Source: Lentzea sp. (GTDB taxonomy: Bacteria > Actinomycetota > Actinomycetes > Mycobacteriales > Pseudonocardiaceae). Taken from it: 10,332 nucleotides of DNA. The stretch's first letter is position 1, and each line of letters starts with the position of its first letter. Location: contig JASLAV010000502.1 in assembly GCA_030146905.1 (NCBI GenBank), positions 1-10,332 on the forward strand. Reading direction: 5' to 3'. Below the pieces are notes generated by a model, which was not told where the DNA came from, ran no database searches, and saw only the letters and a list, made by a program, of their open reading frames with translations. Of the stretch, positions 1-7,300 are shown one piece after another. A program made the position numbers and the translations under genes.

Positions 1-101
1 CAGCGGTCGCCGACTCCTTCAGGTGACCCTTTAGGTGAACCTTTACCGCTGAGGGCAACTCTCCCCGCGAAGCGTGCGGACCCTAGCCGTGCGCGTTAGC
101 G
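1..101. promoter_or_regulatory. Upstream region with tandem AGGTGA repeats
   Basis: This non-coding stretch precedes the secreted wall protein. Bases 21-32 and 33-44 are two adjacent 12-base repeats, AGGTGACCCTTT and AGGTGAACCTTT, differing at one base. The second contains the near-palindrome AGGT-GA-ACCT. The pair is enclosed by a perfect 7-base inverted repeat, CAGCGGT at 1-7 and ACCGCTG at 45-51. Repeats like this suit a regulator-binding site or a folded leader, but no regulator can be named and I see no clear -35/-10 pair. The window edge cuts the context on the left. Confidence 0.3.
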
Positions 102-113
102 ATGGGGGTTCTC

Positions 114-1220
114 ATGCGCTACCTGTTACCGCTGGTCGCCAGCGCAGCGCTGGTGACCGGACTGGCGTCTCCCGCTCAGGCGGAACCCGCCTCGAACGAG
201 TGGACCGCCGACGTCAGCGGCCGCACCGTCTCGTGGGGCGGGTCGCCGAAGATCGGCCTCGTCCAGCTCGGCACGCACAGACTCGCCCGTCCGGCCAACG
301 CGGTCACGGCGGCGGTGACCGGCGATGGCGTCGTGGACGTGCGAGGCCTGCGCGCGGACGGCCAGTGGACCGAGTGGTACGAGACGTCCGCGACGCAGCC
401 CGTGACCCTGCCGGTGACCACGTCGACCATCGAGTCGCGCGTGGTCCTGCACAGCGGCAAGGCTTCCAGCGTGAAGGTGTCGGCCACGACCGCGCCGGCC
501 AGGTCCGACGACTTCGCCGCTGCCGCGGCGGGTCGTGCCTACCGCGTCTACGCGACGCGAGAGGGTCTCGTCGGCGGCACGACGGCGAACGGGCACGTGA
601 TCCGTTCCCGCGACCACTTCGTGGCGCTGCCGTCGCGGCGTGGCTTGGCGAACAGGAACTCCGGCAACTACAGCGTGCAGGTGTGCGCGTCGAACGGCCG
701 TTGCGAGTGGGCGCCGGTGTGGGACGTCGGCCCGTGGAACACCAAGGACGACTACTGGAACCCGTCCTCGACGCGGGAGATGTGGAAGGACCTGCCGCAG
801 GGCAAGCCGGAGGCGCAGGCCGCGTACGAGGACGACTACAACGGCGGCGAGGACCAGTTCGGCCGTGAGGTCGCGAACCCGGCGGGCATCGACCTCGCCG
901 ACGGCACGTTCTGGGACGGTCTCAAGCTCACCAACAACGCGTGGGTGACCGTGACGTACCTGTGGACCGGCTCCGGTCCTGTCGGGACGGTCCGCACCGC
1001 CGACGCCGCCGGCACCGTGAACGTCCGCAGCGGCGCGACCTCCACCGCCTCGCAGGTCGGCCTCGCGGCGAACTACGCGCAGGTCCGGGTGACCTGCCAG
1101 CTCACCGGTCAGTCGGTCACGGGCACGCAGGGCACGTCGAACGTCTGGTACCGGATCGCGTCCGGAAAGCACATCGCGAAGGCCTATGTGGCGGGCGTCT
1201 CCGGAGCGACTACCTGCTGA
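114..1220 (+). CDS. Secreted RlpA-like DPBB / SH3b cell-wall protein
   Basis: Exported protein of 368 residues. Residues 1-23 form a signal peptide: a hydrophobic core, then SPAQA with likely cleavage after Ala23. Residues about 140-285 resemble a double-psi beta-barrel of the RlpA/barwin type. The stretch DVGPWN (204-209), followed by GIDLADGTFWDGL (258-270), mirrors the DRGPF...IDLS pattern of RlpA-like proteins; Cys191 and Cys197 may form a disulfide. Residues about 290-368 look like a bacterial SH3 (SH3b) domain with VNVRSG at 302-307. Such proteins act outside the membrane on or near peptidoglycan; whether this one is a lytic enzyme or only a wall binder cannot be told. I chose ATG 114 because a GGGGG stretch lies 6 bases before it; ATG 102, four codons earlier, has no ribosome site. 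The domain calls rest on motif recognition, not on a search. Confidence 0.82.
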   Translation: MRYLLPLVASAALVTGLASPAQAEPASNEWTADVSGRTVSWGGSPKIGLVQLGTHRLARPANAVTAAVTGDGVVDVRGLRADGQWTEWYETSATQPVTLPVTTSTIESRVVLHSGKASSVKVSATTAPARSDDFAAAAAGRAYRVYATREGLVGGTTANGHVIRSRDHFVALPSRRGLANRNSGNYSVQVCASNGRCEWAPVWDVGPWNTKDDYWNPSSTREMWKDLPQGKPEAQAAYEDDYNGGEDQFGREVANPAGIDLADGTFWDGLKLTNNAWVTVTYLWTGSGPVGTVRTADAAGTVNVRSGATSTASQVGLAANYAQVRVTCQLTGQSVTGTQGTSNVWYRIASGKHIAKAYVAGVSGATTC

Positions 1221-1223
1221 TCC

Positions 1224-1237
1224 ACCCGTCGGCGGGT
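1224..1237 (+). other. Short stem-loop between the wall protein and menA
   Basis: ACCCG (1224-1228) pairs perfectly with CGGGT (1233-1237) around a TCGG tetraloop, just after the stop codon of the secreted protein. There is no T-run after it, so it is at best a weak terminator or an mRNA-stabilising hairpin in the 47-base gap before menA. Confidence 0.3.
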
Positions 1238-1267
1238 CCTCAGGCACCATGACGGAGGATGTGGGGC

Positions 1268-2140
1268 ATGGCCTCAGTCGTCCAGTGGATCCAGGGGACC
1301 CGCCCGCGCACCCTGCCGAACTCGATCGCCCCGGTGGTCGTGGGCGCGGCGGCCGCGCACCACATCGACGAGTTCAACACGCTCTACACGGTGCTCGCCC
1401 TGGTCGTCTCGGTCGCGTTCCAGATCGGCGTGAACTACGCCAACGACTACTCCGACGGCATCCGCGGCACCGACGACAACCGCGTGGGACCGTTCCGCCT
1501 CACCGGTTCCGGCGCAGCCGAGCCCTCGAAGGTGCGGCTGGCCGCGTTCATCTCGCTCGGCATCGGCGCGGTGGCGGGGCTCGTGCTCGTGGCGATGTCC
1601 GGGTACTGGTGGCTGCTCGCGTTCGGTGCCGTGTGCATCGCCGGAGCGTGGTTCTACACGGGTGGCAAGCGCCCGTACGGCTACGCGGGCCTCGGCGAGA
1701 TCGCGGTGTTCCTCTTCTTCGGACCGGCCGCGGTGCTGGGCACGCTGTACGTGCAGACCGGCGAGGTCACCGGCATCGGCATCGGTGCGTCGATCGCGAT
1801 GGGGTCGATCTCGGCCGCCGTGCTGGTGGCGAACAACCTGCGCGACATCCCCACTGACGCCGTGTCCGGCAAGCGGACCCTGGCCGTGGTGCTGGGCGAC
1901 AAGGACACCCGCAGGCTGTACCTGGCGCTGGTGGCCGTGCCCTTCCTGATCGCGCTGGGCATGACCGTGCGGGTGCCCTACGCGTTGCTGGGCTTCCTCG
2001 CGGCGCCGGTCCTGCTGCCGGCAGTGCGCAGGGTGGCGGCCGGACGTGGCGGCCGTGAGCTGATCCCGGTGCTGCAGTTCACCGGGATCGCGATGCTCGC
2101 CTGGGCCGTGCTGGTCAGCGCGGGGCTGTTCCTGGACTGA
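1268..2140 (+). CDS. menA: 1,4-dihydroxy-2-naphthoate polyprenyltransferase MenA
   Basis: Integral membrane prenyltransferase of 290 residues in the UbiA superfamily. It attaches a polyprenyl chain to 1,4-dihydroxy-2-naphthoate, giving demethylmenaquinone at the cytoplasmic membrane. The N-terminus has the MenA-typical GTRPRTLPNS (10-19). The first Asp-rich motif is NDYSD (59-63), the second NNLRDIPTD (189-197); both bind Mg-diphosphate in the family. Between and after them are several hydrophobic helices (about 19-30, 41-57, 93-112, 114-130, 145-162, 171-188, 218-234, 236-253, 268-288). Length is normal for MenA. Start ATG 1268 has GGAGG at 1254-1258, 9 bases upstream; the in-frame ATG at 1259 touches that site and is unlikely. 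The stop lies 3 bases from the stop of the convergent gene, leaving no room for a terminator. Confidence 0.93.
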   Translation: MASVVQWIQGTRPRTLPNSIAPVVVGAAAAHHIDEFNTLYTVLALVVSVAFQIGVNYANDYSDGIRGTDDNRVGPFRLTGSGAAEPSKVRLAAFISLGIGAVAGLVLVAMSGYWWLLAFGAVCIAGAWFYTGGKRPYGYAGLGEIAVFLFFGPAAVLGTLYVQTGEVTGIGIGASIAMGSISAAVLVANNLRDIPTDAVSGKRTLAVVLGDKDTRRLYLALVAVPFLIALGMTVRVPYALLGFLAAPVLLPAVRRVAAGRGGRELIPVLQFTGIAMLAWAVLVSAGLFLD

Positions 2141-2143
2141 CGT

Positions 2144-2545
2144 CTACCAGGCGTCCTCGGTGAACTGCACCGGGTCGTCGTCGTCCGTGCGCGCGGGCCT
2201 GCGCGGGGGTGGCGGCGGTGCCGTCTCACCCCTGACCAGCTCGTCGAGCCGGGCGCGGTCGGCCTCCAGTGCCTGGCGCACCAACGGGTCGTGGCTCGCC
2301 TCGCCCGTGAGCACCTGGCGCCAGCTGAGCCCCGCACCACGCGCGATGCGGTCCGCGAGCTGGCGCATCGCGGGAGAGGCCTCGCTCGACTTGGCGAACT
2401 GCATCACCCTGCGGATGTCCTCGGTGGAGGGCTCCTTGCCGCGGAGGTTCTGCTGGGCGGACCGCATGGCGCGGTCCACGTCGGCAACGGTGCCGGTGAG
2501 GAAGTCCTCCGCCGCGAGGACGTCCGGTGTCCGCCAGGCCGTCAT
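2144..2545 (-). CDS. Helical protein with FTEDAW tail (secretion-module gene 6)
   Basis: Last gene of the module, 133 residues, family not recognised. It is mostly helical and charged up to about residue 106, followed by a proline stretch (PPPPP near 110-114), four Asp (121-124) and the C-terminal tail FTEDAW (128-133). The core AGLSWRQVLTG...DPLV (71-89) matches AGEFTWEDVVSG...DPDV in the upstream 149-residue protein, whose tail is FTEDKW, so the two are paralogues. ATG 2545 overlaps the stop of the preceding gene by one base (TGATG). A GGAGG lies 10 bases upstream; two in-frame GTG codons directly before the ATG are possible alternative starts. No signal peptide or membrane segment is seen. 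Role inferred only from context: accessory, chaperone, immunity or co-secreted factor. Confidence 0.8.
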   Translation of the reverse strand: MTAWRTPDVLAAEDFLTGTVADVDRAMRSAQQNLRGKEPSTEDIRRVMQFAKSSEASPAMRQLADRIARGAGLSWRQVLTGEASHDPLVRQALEADRARLDELVRGETAPPPPPRRPARTDDDDPVQFTEDAW

Positions 2546-2994
2546 CACCACTTGTCCTCCGTGAAGATGTCGGGGTCGAGCTGGTCGCCGTCGTCGTCGG
2601 GACCCCTGCGCGGCCGCTGCGCCTCCATGATCTCGTCGGCGGTCATGCCCTCCTGCAGCATCTGGAACGCCTGCTTCATCTTGGCGACGTTCTCCTGCTG
2701 CATGGCCTGCACGTCGGGGTCCTGCGCCGCCTTGCCGGAGACGACGTCCTCCCACGTGAACTCGCCCGCGTCCACCTTGCGCTTCAGCGCTTTGAGCTGC
2801 TCCGGCGCGTCGCGTTCCTGCGCGGCCCGCTCGACCTGCTGGGCGATGGCCTTGAAGTCGACCGGCGGCACCGGCGGCAGCGGCGTCTCCTTGAGGCGGT
2901 TCGCGAGGTCCTGCGCCTCCTTGAAGCGCGCGTCGACCTGGGCCTCCGCCGCCCGCAGCTCCGCCGTCTTCCAGCTGTCGTTGGGGCTGGTCAT
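2545..2994 (-). CDS. Helical protein with FTEDKW tail (secretion-module gene 5)
   Basis: Protein of 149 residues, family not recognised. Residues 6-36 and 47-75 are charged, Ala/Glu/Lys-rich and probably helical or coiled coil, separated by the proline linker PLPPVPPVD (38-46). The core AGEFTWEDVVSG...DPDV (76-95) is shared with the downstream 133-residue protein. An acidic segment with DDDGD (133-137) then leads to the tail FTEDKW (144-149). Both proteins thus combine helical part, W..V..G.A..DP.V core, disordered acidic linker and matching last six residues. ATG 2994 lies one base after the stop of the preceding gene and has a good ribosome site, GAGGGAG (3002-3008), 7 bases upstream. It has no membrane segment and is probably cytosolic unless the secretion system exports it. 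Confidence 0.83.
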   Translation of the reverse strand: MTSPNDSWKTAELRAAEAQVDARFKEAQDLANRLKETPLPPVPPVDFKAIAQQVERAAQERDAPEQLKALKRKVDAGEFTWEDVVSGKAAQDPDVQAMQQENVAKMKQAFQMLQEGMTADEIMEAQRPRRGPDDDGDQLDPDIFTEDKW

Positions 2995-2995
2995 C

Positions 2996-3979
2996 TCAGT
3001 TCTCCCTCGCGAAGAGCCCGCGCTGAACCGGCCTGGCCTCGCCGCGGATGTCGTTCACCTCGTTGCGCTGGGCGAGGGTGCGCCATTGCCGGAAGTCCAC
3101 CTCGGACAGCCCCAGCTCCTGGGCCGTCTCGTGGTTCTCGCCGAGGAAGTGCAGCACGGCCTGCTCCCCCAGGACACCGACGATCTCGAACTCCGCGCCC
3201 CGGTACGTGCAGACCGTGCGCACCAGCTGGAGGTCCTCGACGACCGCGTTCGGCACCTCGAGGAACCGCACGCCGTTCTCCTCGGTGAAGTCCTGCGGCG
3301 CCGGCTGACCGGCCAGCGGGTGCAGCAGGACGGAGCCGGGAGCCGTGGCGAAGTCGACGTCGAAGTCCTGGTCGCGGTAGCGGCCGATCAGTCCACGGCG
3401 GACGGTCGGGCGCAGCGGAACCGGTGCCTGCCAGTACCTGCCGGGCCCGAAGCCGACGTCACCCGTGGGGATCCAGCCGACCTGGCGGTTGAGGTACTTG
3501 CCGACGCTGCGCCCCTCGCCGTTCGGCTCGAACCGCCACATCTCCGTGCCGGCGGGGAGCTCGGCGAGCTCCATGACGTACTCGGGGATCGGGTTCGCGC
3601 TCGGCGTGTAGCCGGTGCCGGTGAACGGCAGCGGGTAGACGCGGGTCGTGCCCATCTTCCGCGCGCCGTCGAGCGTGGGCCCGCCGAAGCTCGTGTCGAA
3701 GAGTTCCGTGGTGTGCGCCAGGAACCGCAGCAGGTACTGCGTCCCCGTCGGCCAGCCGGCGACCTTGTCGACGCCGAACACCTCGGCGAACTGCTCGGAG
3801 GTGCCCTGCGGGAAGTCCTGCCCGCGCGTCACGAACCCGGCGGCGCGGTGCGGCTCGAACTTGCCCGGCACGACGACGTTGCCCAGGTAGAGCTGCGCGA
3901 CCGCCGGGTGCACGATCTTCTGCAGGATCGTCTCCGGCCCGATGCCGGCCGCCTTGCGCACGGCCTGTGGGGTGCTCAT
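2996..3979 (-). CDS. Effector-like domain fused to two YRG repeats (module gene 4)
   Basis: Protein of 327 residues; no family I can name. Residues about 7-171 align with the C-terminal domain of the large module protein. Shared points in order are RGQD (52-55), GW (75-76), LRF (84-86), FGGP (98-101), PFTGTG (118-123), PEY (132-134), LP..TEMW (141-148) and Y..R..GW (162-169). Residues about 197-317 hold two YRG-type repeats: RYRDQDFDV (200-208) with LLHPLAG (218-224), then TYRGAEFEIV (258-267) with VLHFLGE (275-281) and AQELGL (286-291), similar to the upstream 139-residue protein. There is no signal peptide. ATG 3979 overlaps the previous stop as ATGA, with AAGGAG 11 bases upstream; a GTG at 4000 is a less likely start. 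It could be an immunity protein carrying a decoy effector domain, or a second effector. Confidence 0.85.
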   Translation of the reverse strand: MSTPQAVRKAAGIGPETILQKIVHPAVAQLYLGNVVVPGKFEPHRAAGFVTRGQDFPQGTSEQFAEVFGVDKVAGWPTGTQYLLRFLAHTTELFDTSFGGPTLDGARKMGTTRVYPLPFTGTGYTPSANPIPEYVMELAELPAGTEMWRFEPNGEGRSVGKYLNRQVGWIPTGDVGFGPGRYWQAPVPLRPTVRRGLIGRYRDQDFDVDFATAPGSVLLHPLAGQPAPQDFTEENGVRFLEVPNAVVEDLQLVRTVCTYRGAEFEIVGVLGEQAVLHFLGENHETAQELGLSEVDFRQWRTLAQRNEVNDIRGEARPVQRGLFAREN

Positions 3980-4395
3980 CCCGGGTTCTTCTCCTTCCAC
4001 CGCGCCAGGAAGTCGGTGCGGTCGACCTCCACGTCGTGGAGCTCACCGACGTCGAGCGTGCCCGTGTAGCCGTTGTACTGGTCGCCGTCGAGCCCGTTCT
4101 GCTGCGCCCAGACGTACTCACCGCCCGCGTACCCGGCCTCGGCCTTGCCACCGTCGACCGCGACGACGTTGAACGGCTGCCCGCGCCAGGTGGCGGTCAT
4201 CCGCTCCTCGTACCAGGCGTCGAGCTCCGTGATCGCGACCGTCTTGAGCTCACGGCCGTTGTAGGTCTCGAACCGCTCGTCGATCGTGTAGGTCACGCCG
4301 GGGATCTTGCGGATCCAGACGTGGTGCGCGTCCTCGCTGCCCGCGAAGAACACCTCGCCGCGGTACTCGGCCATCTCCTGCGAGTACCTGGTCAT
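3976..4395 (-). CDS. Two-repeat YRG protein, candidate immunity protein (module gene 3)
   Basis: Protein of 139 residues directly after the large effector-like gene, the usual place for an immunity gene. It has two related beta-rich units: EYRGEVFF (10-17) leading to ITELDAW (55-61), and TWRGQPFNVVAV (69-80) with AQQNGL (97-102) leading to VGELHDVEV (116-124). The second unit aligns with the C-terminal repeat of the 327-residue protein: YRG/WRG..F..V.V.G..A, then a Gly pair, then AQ..GL and a TL...E..D end. It has no signal peptide or membrane segment, so it is probably cytosolic. The start overlaps the stop of the large gene by one base (TGATG), implying coupled translation and matched dosage. 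The immunity role is inferred from position only; the fold looks like a small beta barrel but I cannot assign a family. Confidence 0.83.
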   Translation of the reverse strand: MTRYSQEMAEYRGEVFFAGSEDAHHVWIRKIPGVTYTIDERFETYNGRELKTVAITELDAWYEERMTATWRGQPFNVVAVDGGKAEAGYAGGEYVWAQQNGLDGDQYNGYTGTLDVGELHDVEVDRTDFLARWKEKNPG

Positions 4396-7300
4396 CAGAG
4401 CTTCGTCCAGCCGAACTTGCGGTCGTACACGGCGTGCAGTTTCTCAGTTCCGTCCGCGTTCACCTGCCAGATCTCGGCACGATCCGGCAACGGCGTGCCG
4501 CCGTCGACCCGCCACTCCGGCATGCCGCCCATCGTGGAGCCGGTGCCGGTGAACGGGTCGTAGCCGTCGTACGGGGTGGCCGCCCCGCCCGCCGCCGCCA
4601 TCTGCTTCTGCGACGCCTCGTAGTGCGCCTGCTCCTGCGGCGACTGGTAGTGGGACTCCGTGTACGGCCCTGGCTGGGTGAAGTCCGGCACGTCCTTCTT
4701 CGGCCCGCCGAACGGCACGTTGTGGTTGCCGGCGTTCTGGTCGGTCACCTCGTACCGCAGCTGCATGGCGGTCTGGGCGCCCTCGGGGATGGGCGTCCAG
4801 CCCTTGCCCTTGTCGTCGAGCGCGAGACCGTCCCGCAGGCCCTGCGGCGTGTTGACGTCGACGACGTCCTGGCCTCGGGCGATCGAGCCGCCCATCTGCC
4901 CCTGCCAGGTCTCCTGCTTGCTGCCGGGAGCGTGCGGCTGGTCGGGCAGGTAGGTGCTGAGCGCGCCCTGGTTGAGCGCCTTGGTGACGATGTCGCCGGT
5001 GTCGACCTTGATCTGGTTGCGGACGTCGGCGACGTGCTGGGCCTCGTCGGCGCTGAGGTCGGTGGACAGCCGCTGGCTCAGCTCGACGTACCGGTCGCGG
5101 TCGGCCTGGTTGGGCAGCATCTGCTCCAGCTGGTGCTGGTAGCCCTGGCCCTGCGCGGCCATGGCGGCGGCGTCGAAGTGGCCCTTGAGGTCCGGGCCGG
5201 TGGGCGGCGGCGGGCTCGCGCCGTCGCCGTTCCCGTTGTTCCCGTTGTTCTCGGTGTTCTCCGTGCGGGCGGTGTCGTCGCCCGGCCTGGGGTCCGGGGC
5301 GTGGTCGGCCGGGGGTGCGTCGGGGCCGGGCTGGGGGTCTTGGGGCCTGACGTCGTCGGCGCCGCTGGTGTCGGTGTCGTGCGGCTTGCCGTCGGTGTCG
5401 TGCGGCTTCGGGTCACCGTCGTGCGGCTTGGTGCCGTCGTGGGACTGGCCGTCGGTGCCTTGCGGCTTGCCATCGGTGTCCTGGGGCTTCGCGTCGGTGT
5501 CGTGCGGCTTGGTGCTGTCCGGCGCGTCGTGGGGCTTGGTGTCCGTCGATCCGTTGGGCGTCGTGTCGTGCGGCCGCGGGCTCGACGGGTCGTGCGGCGC
5601 GGTGCCGGACGGGGTCGTGTCGTGGGGGCGCGGCGTGGACGAGTCACCGCCCGAACCGCTCGGGACCGGGTGGTCCGTGGTCGGACTCGGGTGTCCGGGA
5701 GGCGACGGCAAGCCGCCACCCGCGCTCGGGCTCGGGTGTCCAGGGGGCGAGGGCAGACCGCCAGAACCGCTCGGGGCCGGGTGGTCCGTGCTCGGGGACG
5801 GGTGTCCAGGGGGCGACGGGAGACCGCCACCCGCGCTCGGGCTCGGATGTCCGGGAGGCGAGGGCAGGCCCGAACCGCCGGGGGCTGAGTGGTCCGTGGC
5901 CGGGCTCGGGTGACCGGGAGGCGACGGGAGGCCGCCGCCCGTGCCGGAGGGAGCGGGGGCCGTTGCCGTGCCGGCGCTGGCGCTCGGGTGTCCGGGAGGG
6001 GTGGGCAGGCCGGAGCCGGAACCGCCCGGAGTCTGGTGGTCGCCCGTGCCGGACGTGTGACCGGGAGGCGTCGGCAGACCGCTGCCCGAACCCGGCGTCG
6101 GATGCGTGCCCGCCGAGCCCGGAGCCGCGTGCGAACCAGGCGTGCCCGGAGCCGCGTGCGAACCAGGCCCACCAGATGTCGAGTGCGAACCGGGCGTGCC
6201 CGACGACGAGTGCGAACCGGGCGTGCCCGACGACGAGTGCGAACCGGGCGTGCCCGACGACGAGTGCGAACCGGGTGCACCCGGAGCCGCGTGCGAACCC
6301 GAGGTGCCCGGCGCCGAGTGTGAGCCGGGCGCGCCCGGCGTCGAGTAGGAGCTGGGAGGCGTGGGCAGGCCGGAGCCGGGACGCGCGCCGCCGGTTCCCG
6401 AGCCGGTGTTCGCCGAGCCCGAGCCGCTGTTCGCGTGGCCGGGTGGCGTGGGCAGGCCTGTGCCCTGGACCGGCGGTGTCGGCAGGCCGCTGGACGGCTT
6501 GGCCCCACCGGTCTGCGAGCCCGACGGGAAGGCCGGGACGCCGCCCGCGCCGGGGCGGGAGCCGGAGCTCCTCGTCTGGTCGCCTCCGCCGCCGCCGGGG
6601 GCCATCGGGGCGCCCATCGGCATCGCGCCGCCCATGGGCGTCTGCTGGTGCGACGGGGGTGCGGCCGCGGGGGCCGCGCCTGCCGCGTGGGTCGTGTCGA
6701 GGCGGGGCGGGGCACCTGCCGGGGCGTGGCCGCCGGACGGCACGCCGCCGGAGCCGGAGTGACCGCCCGTCGGCACGCCACCTGTCGGCATGCCGCCGCC
6801 ACCTCCGCCGGCACCGAGTGACGGCGGTGCGGACACGCTGGGGCCCGCCGCTGCCGCGGCGTGCGTGGCGGTGGTGTCGGGGCCGCCGTTCAGCACGGGA
6901 GGCGCGGAGACCGGGGCGCCGCCGGGGGCCACCGCGGAGGCCGCCGCGGGTTTGGTGCCGTCGGACGTGCCTGGCGGGGTGTAGACCTCGCTGACCTTCG
7001 AGCCGATGTCGTTGCCGCGGTCGGCGATCTCGGTCGCCGACTCCTTGATGGACGTCATGTCGTCGCGGATGTCGTTGACCGCGTTGCGGACGTCGCGTCC
7101 GGCCTCCGCCACCTCCTGGGTGGCGTTCATGGCCTCGGCGAGGGAGTCGGCGTCCTTCAGCTTGCCGATGGCCGAGAAGACGCGGCCCACGGCGTCGAAG
7201 AGCGACTTCACGTCGGCGATGAGCTTCTTGACCGTGTCGATGATGTCCATGACGCGGCGGTAGATCTGGTAGGCGTTCCAGACCATCTCGGCTGCCTTGA

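Noticed and set aside
1224..1237. Intrinsic terminator after the secreted wall protein
   Set aside because: Only a 5-base stem and no T-run; listed as a stem-loop only.
126..1250. Long - strand open frame opposite the secreted wall protein
   Set aside because: Arg/Gly/Val-rich shadow; the + strand frame has a signal peptide, domain motifs and a ribosome site.
4395..5027. TNT-type NAD glycohydrolase assignment for the C-terminal domain
   Set aside because: The motifs that I know for TNT domains are not visible; the shared RGQD, FGGP and PFTGTG motifs do not fit, so the family is left open.
4434..5913. Long open frames on the + strand opposite the large cargo gene
   Set aside because: They are Arg/Val/Gly- or Pro/Gly-rich, follow the repeat periodicity of the - strand gene and have no domain or ribosome site. 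High GC content and repeats keep the antisense frames open.
6087..6329. Possible CRISPR array because of regular 27-base repeats
   Set aside because: Repeats are directly adjacent without spacers, in frame and protein-coding.
6106..6348. + strand frame with repeated CEPGVPDDE units
   Set aside because: It is the antisense reading of the 27-base tandem array, which is open because 27 is a multiple of 3 and the unit lacks stops; not an independent gene.
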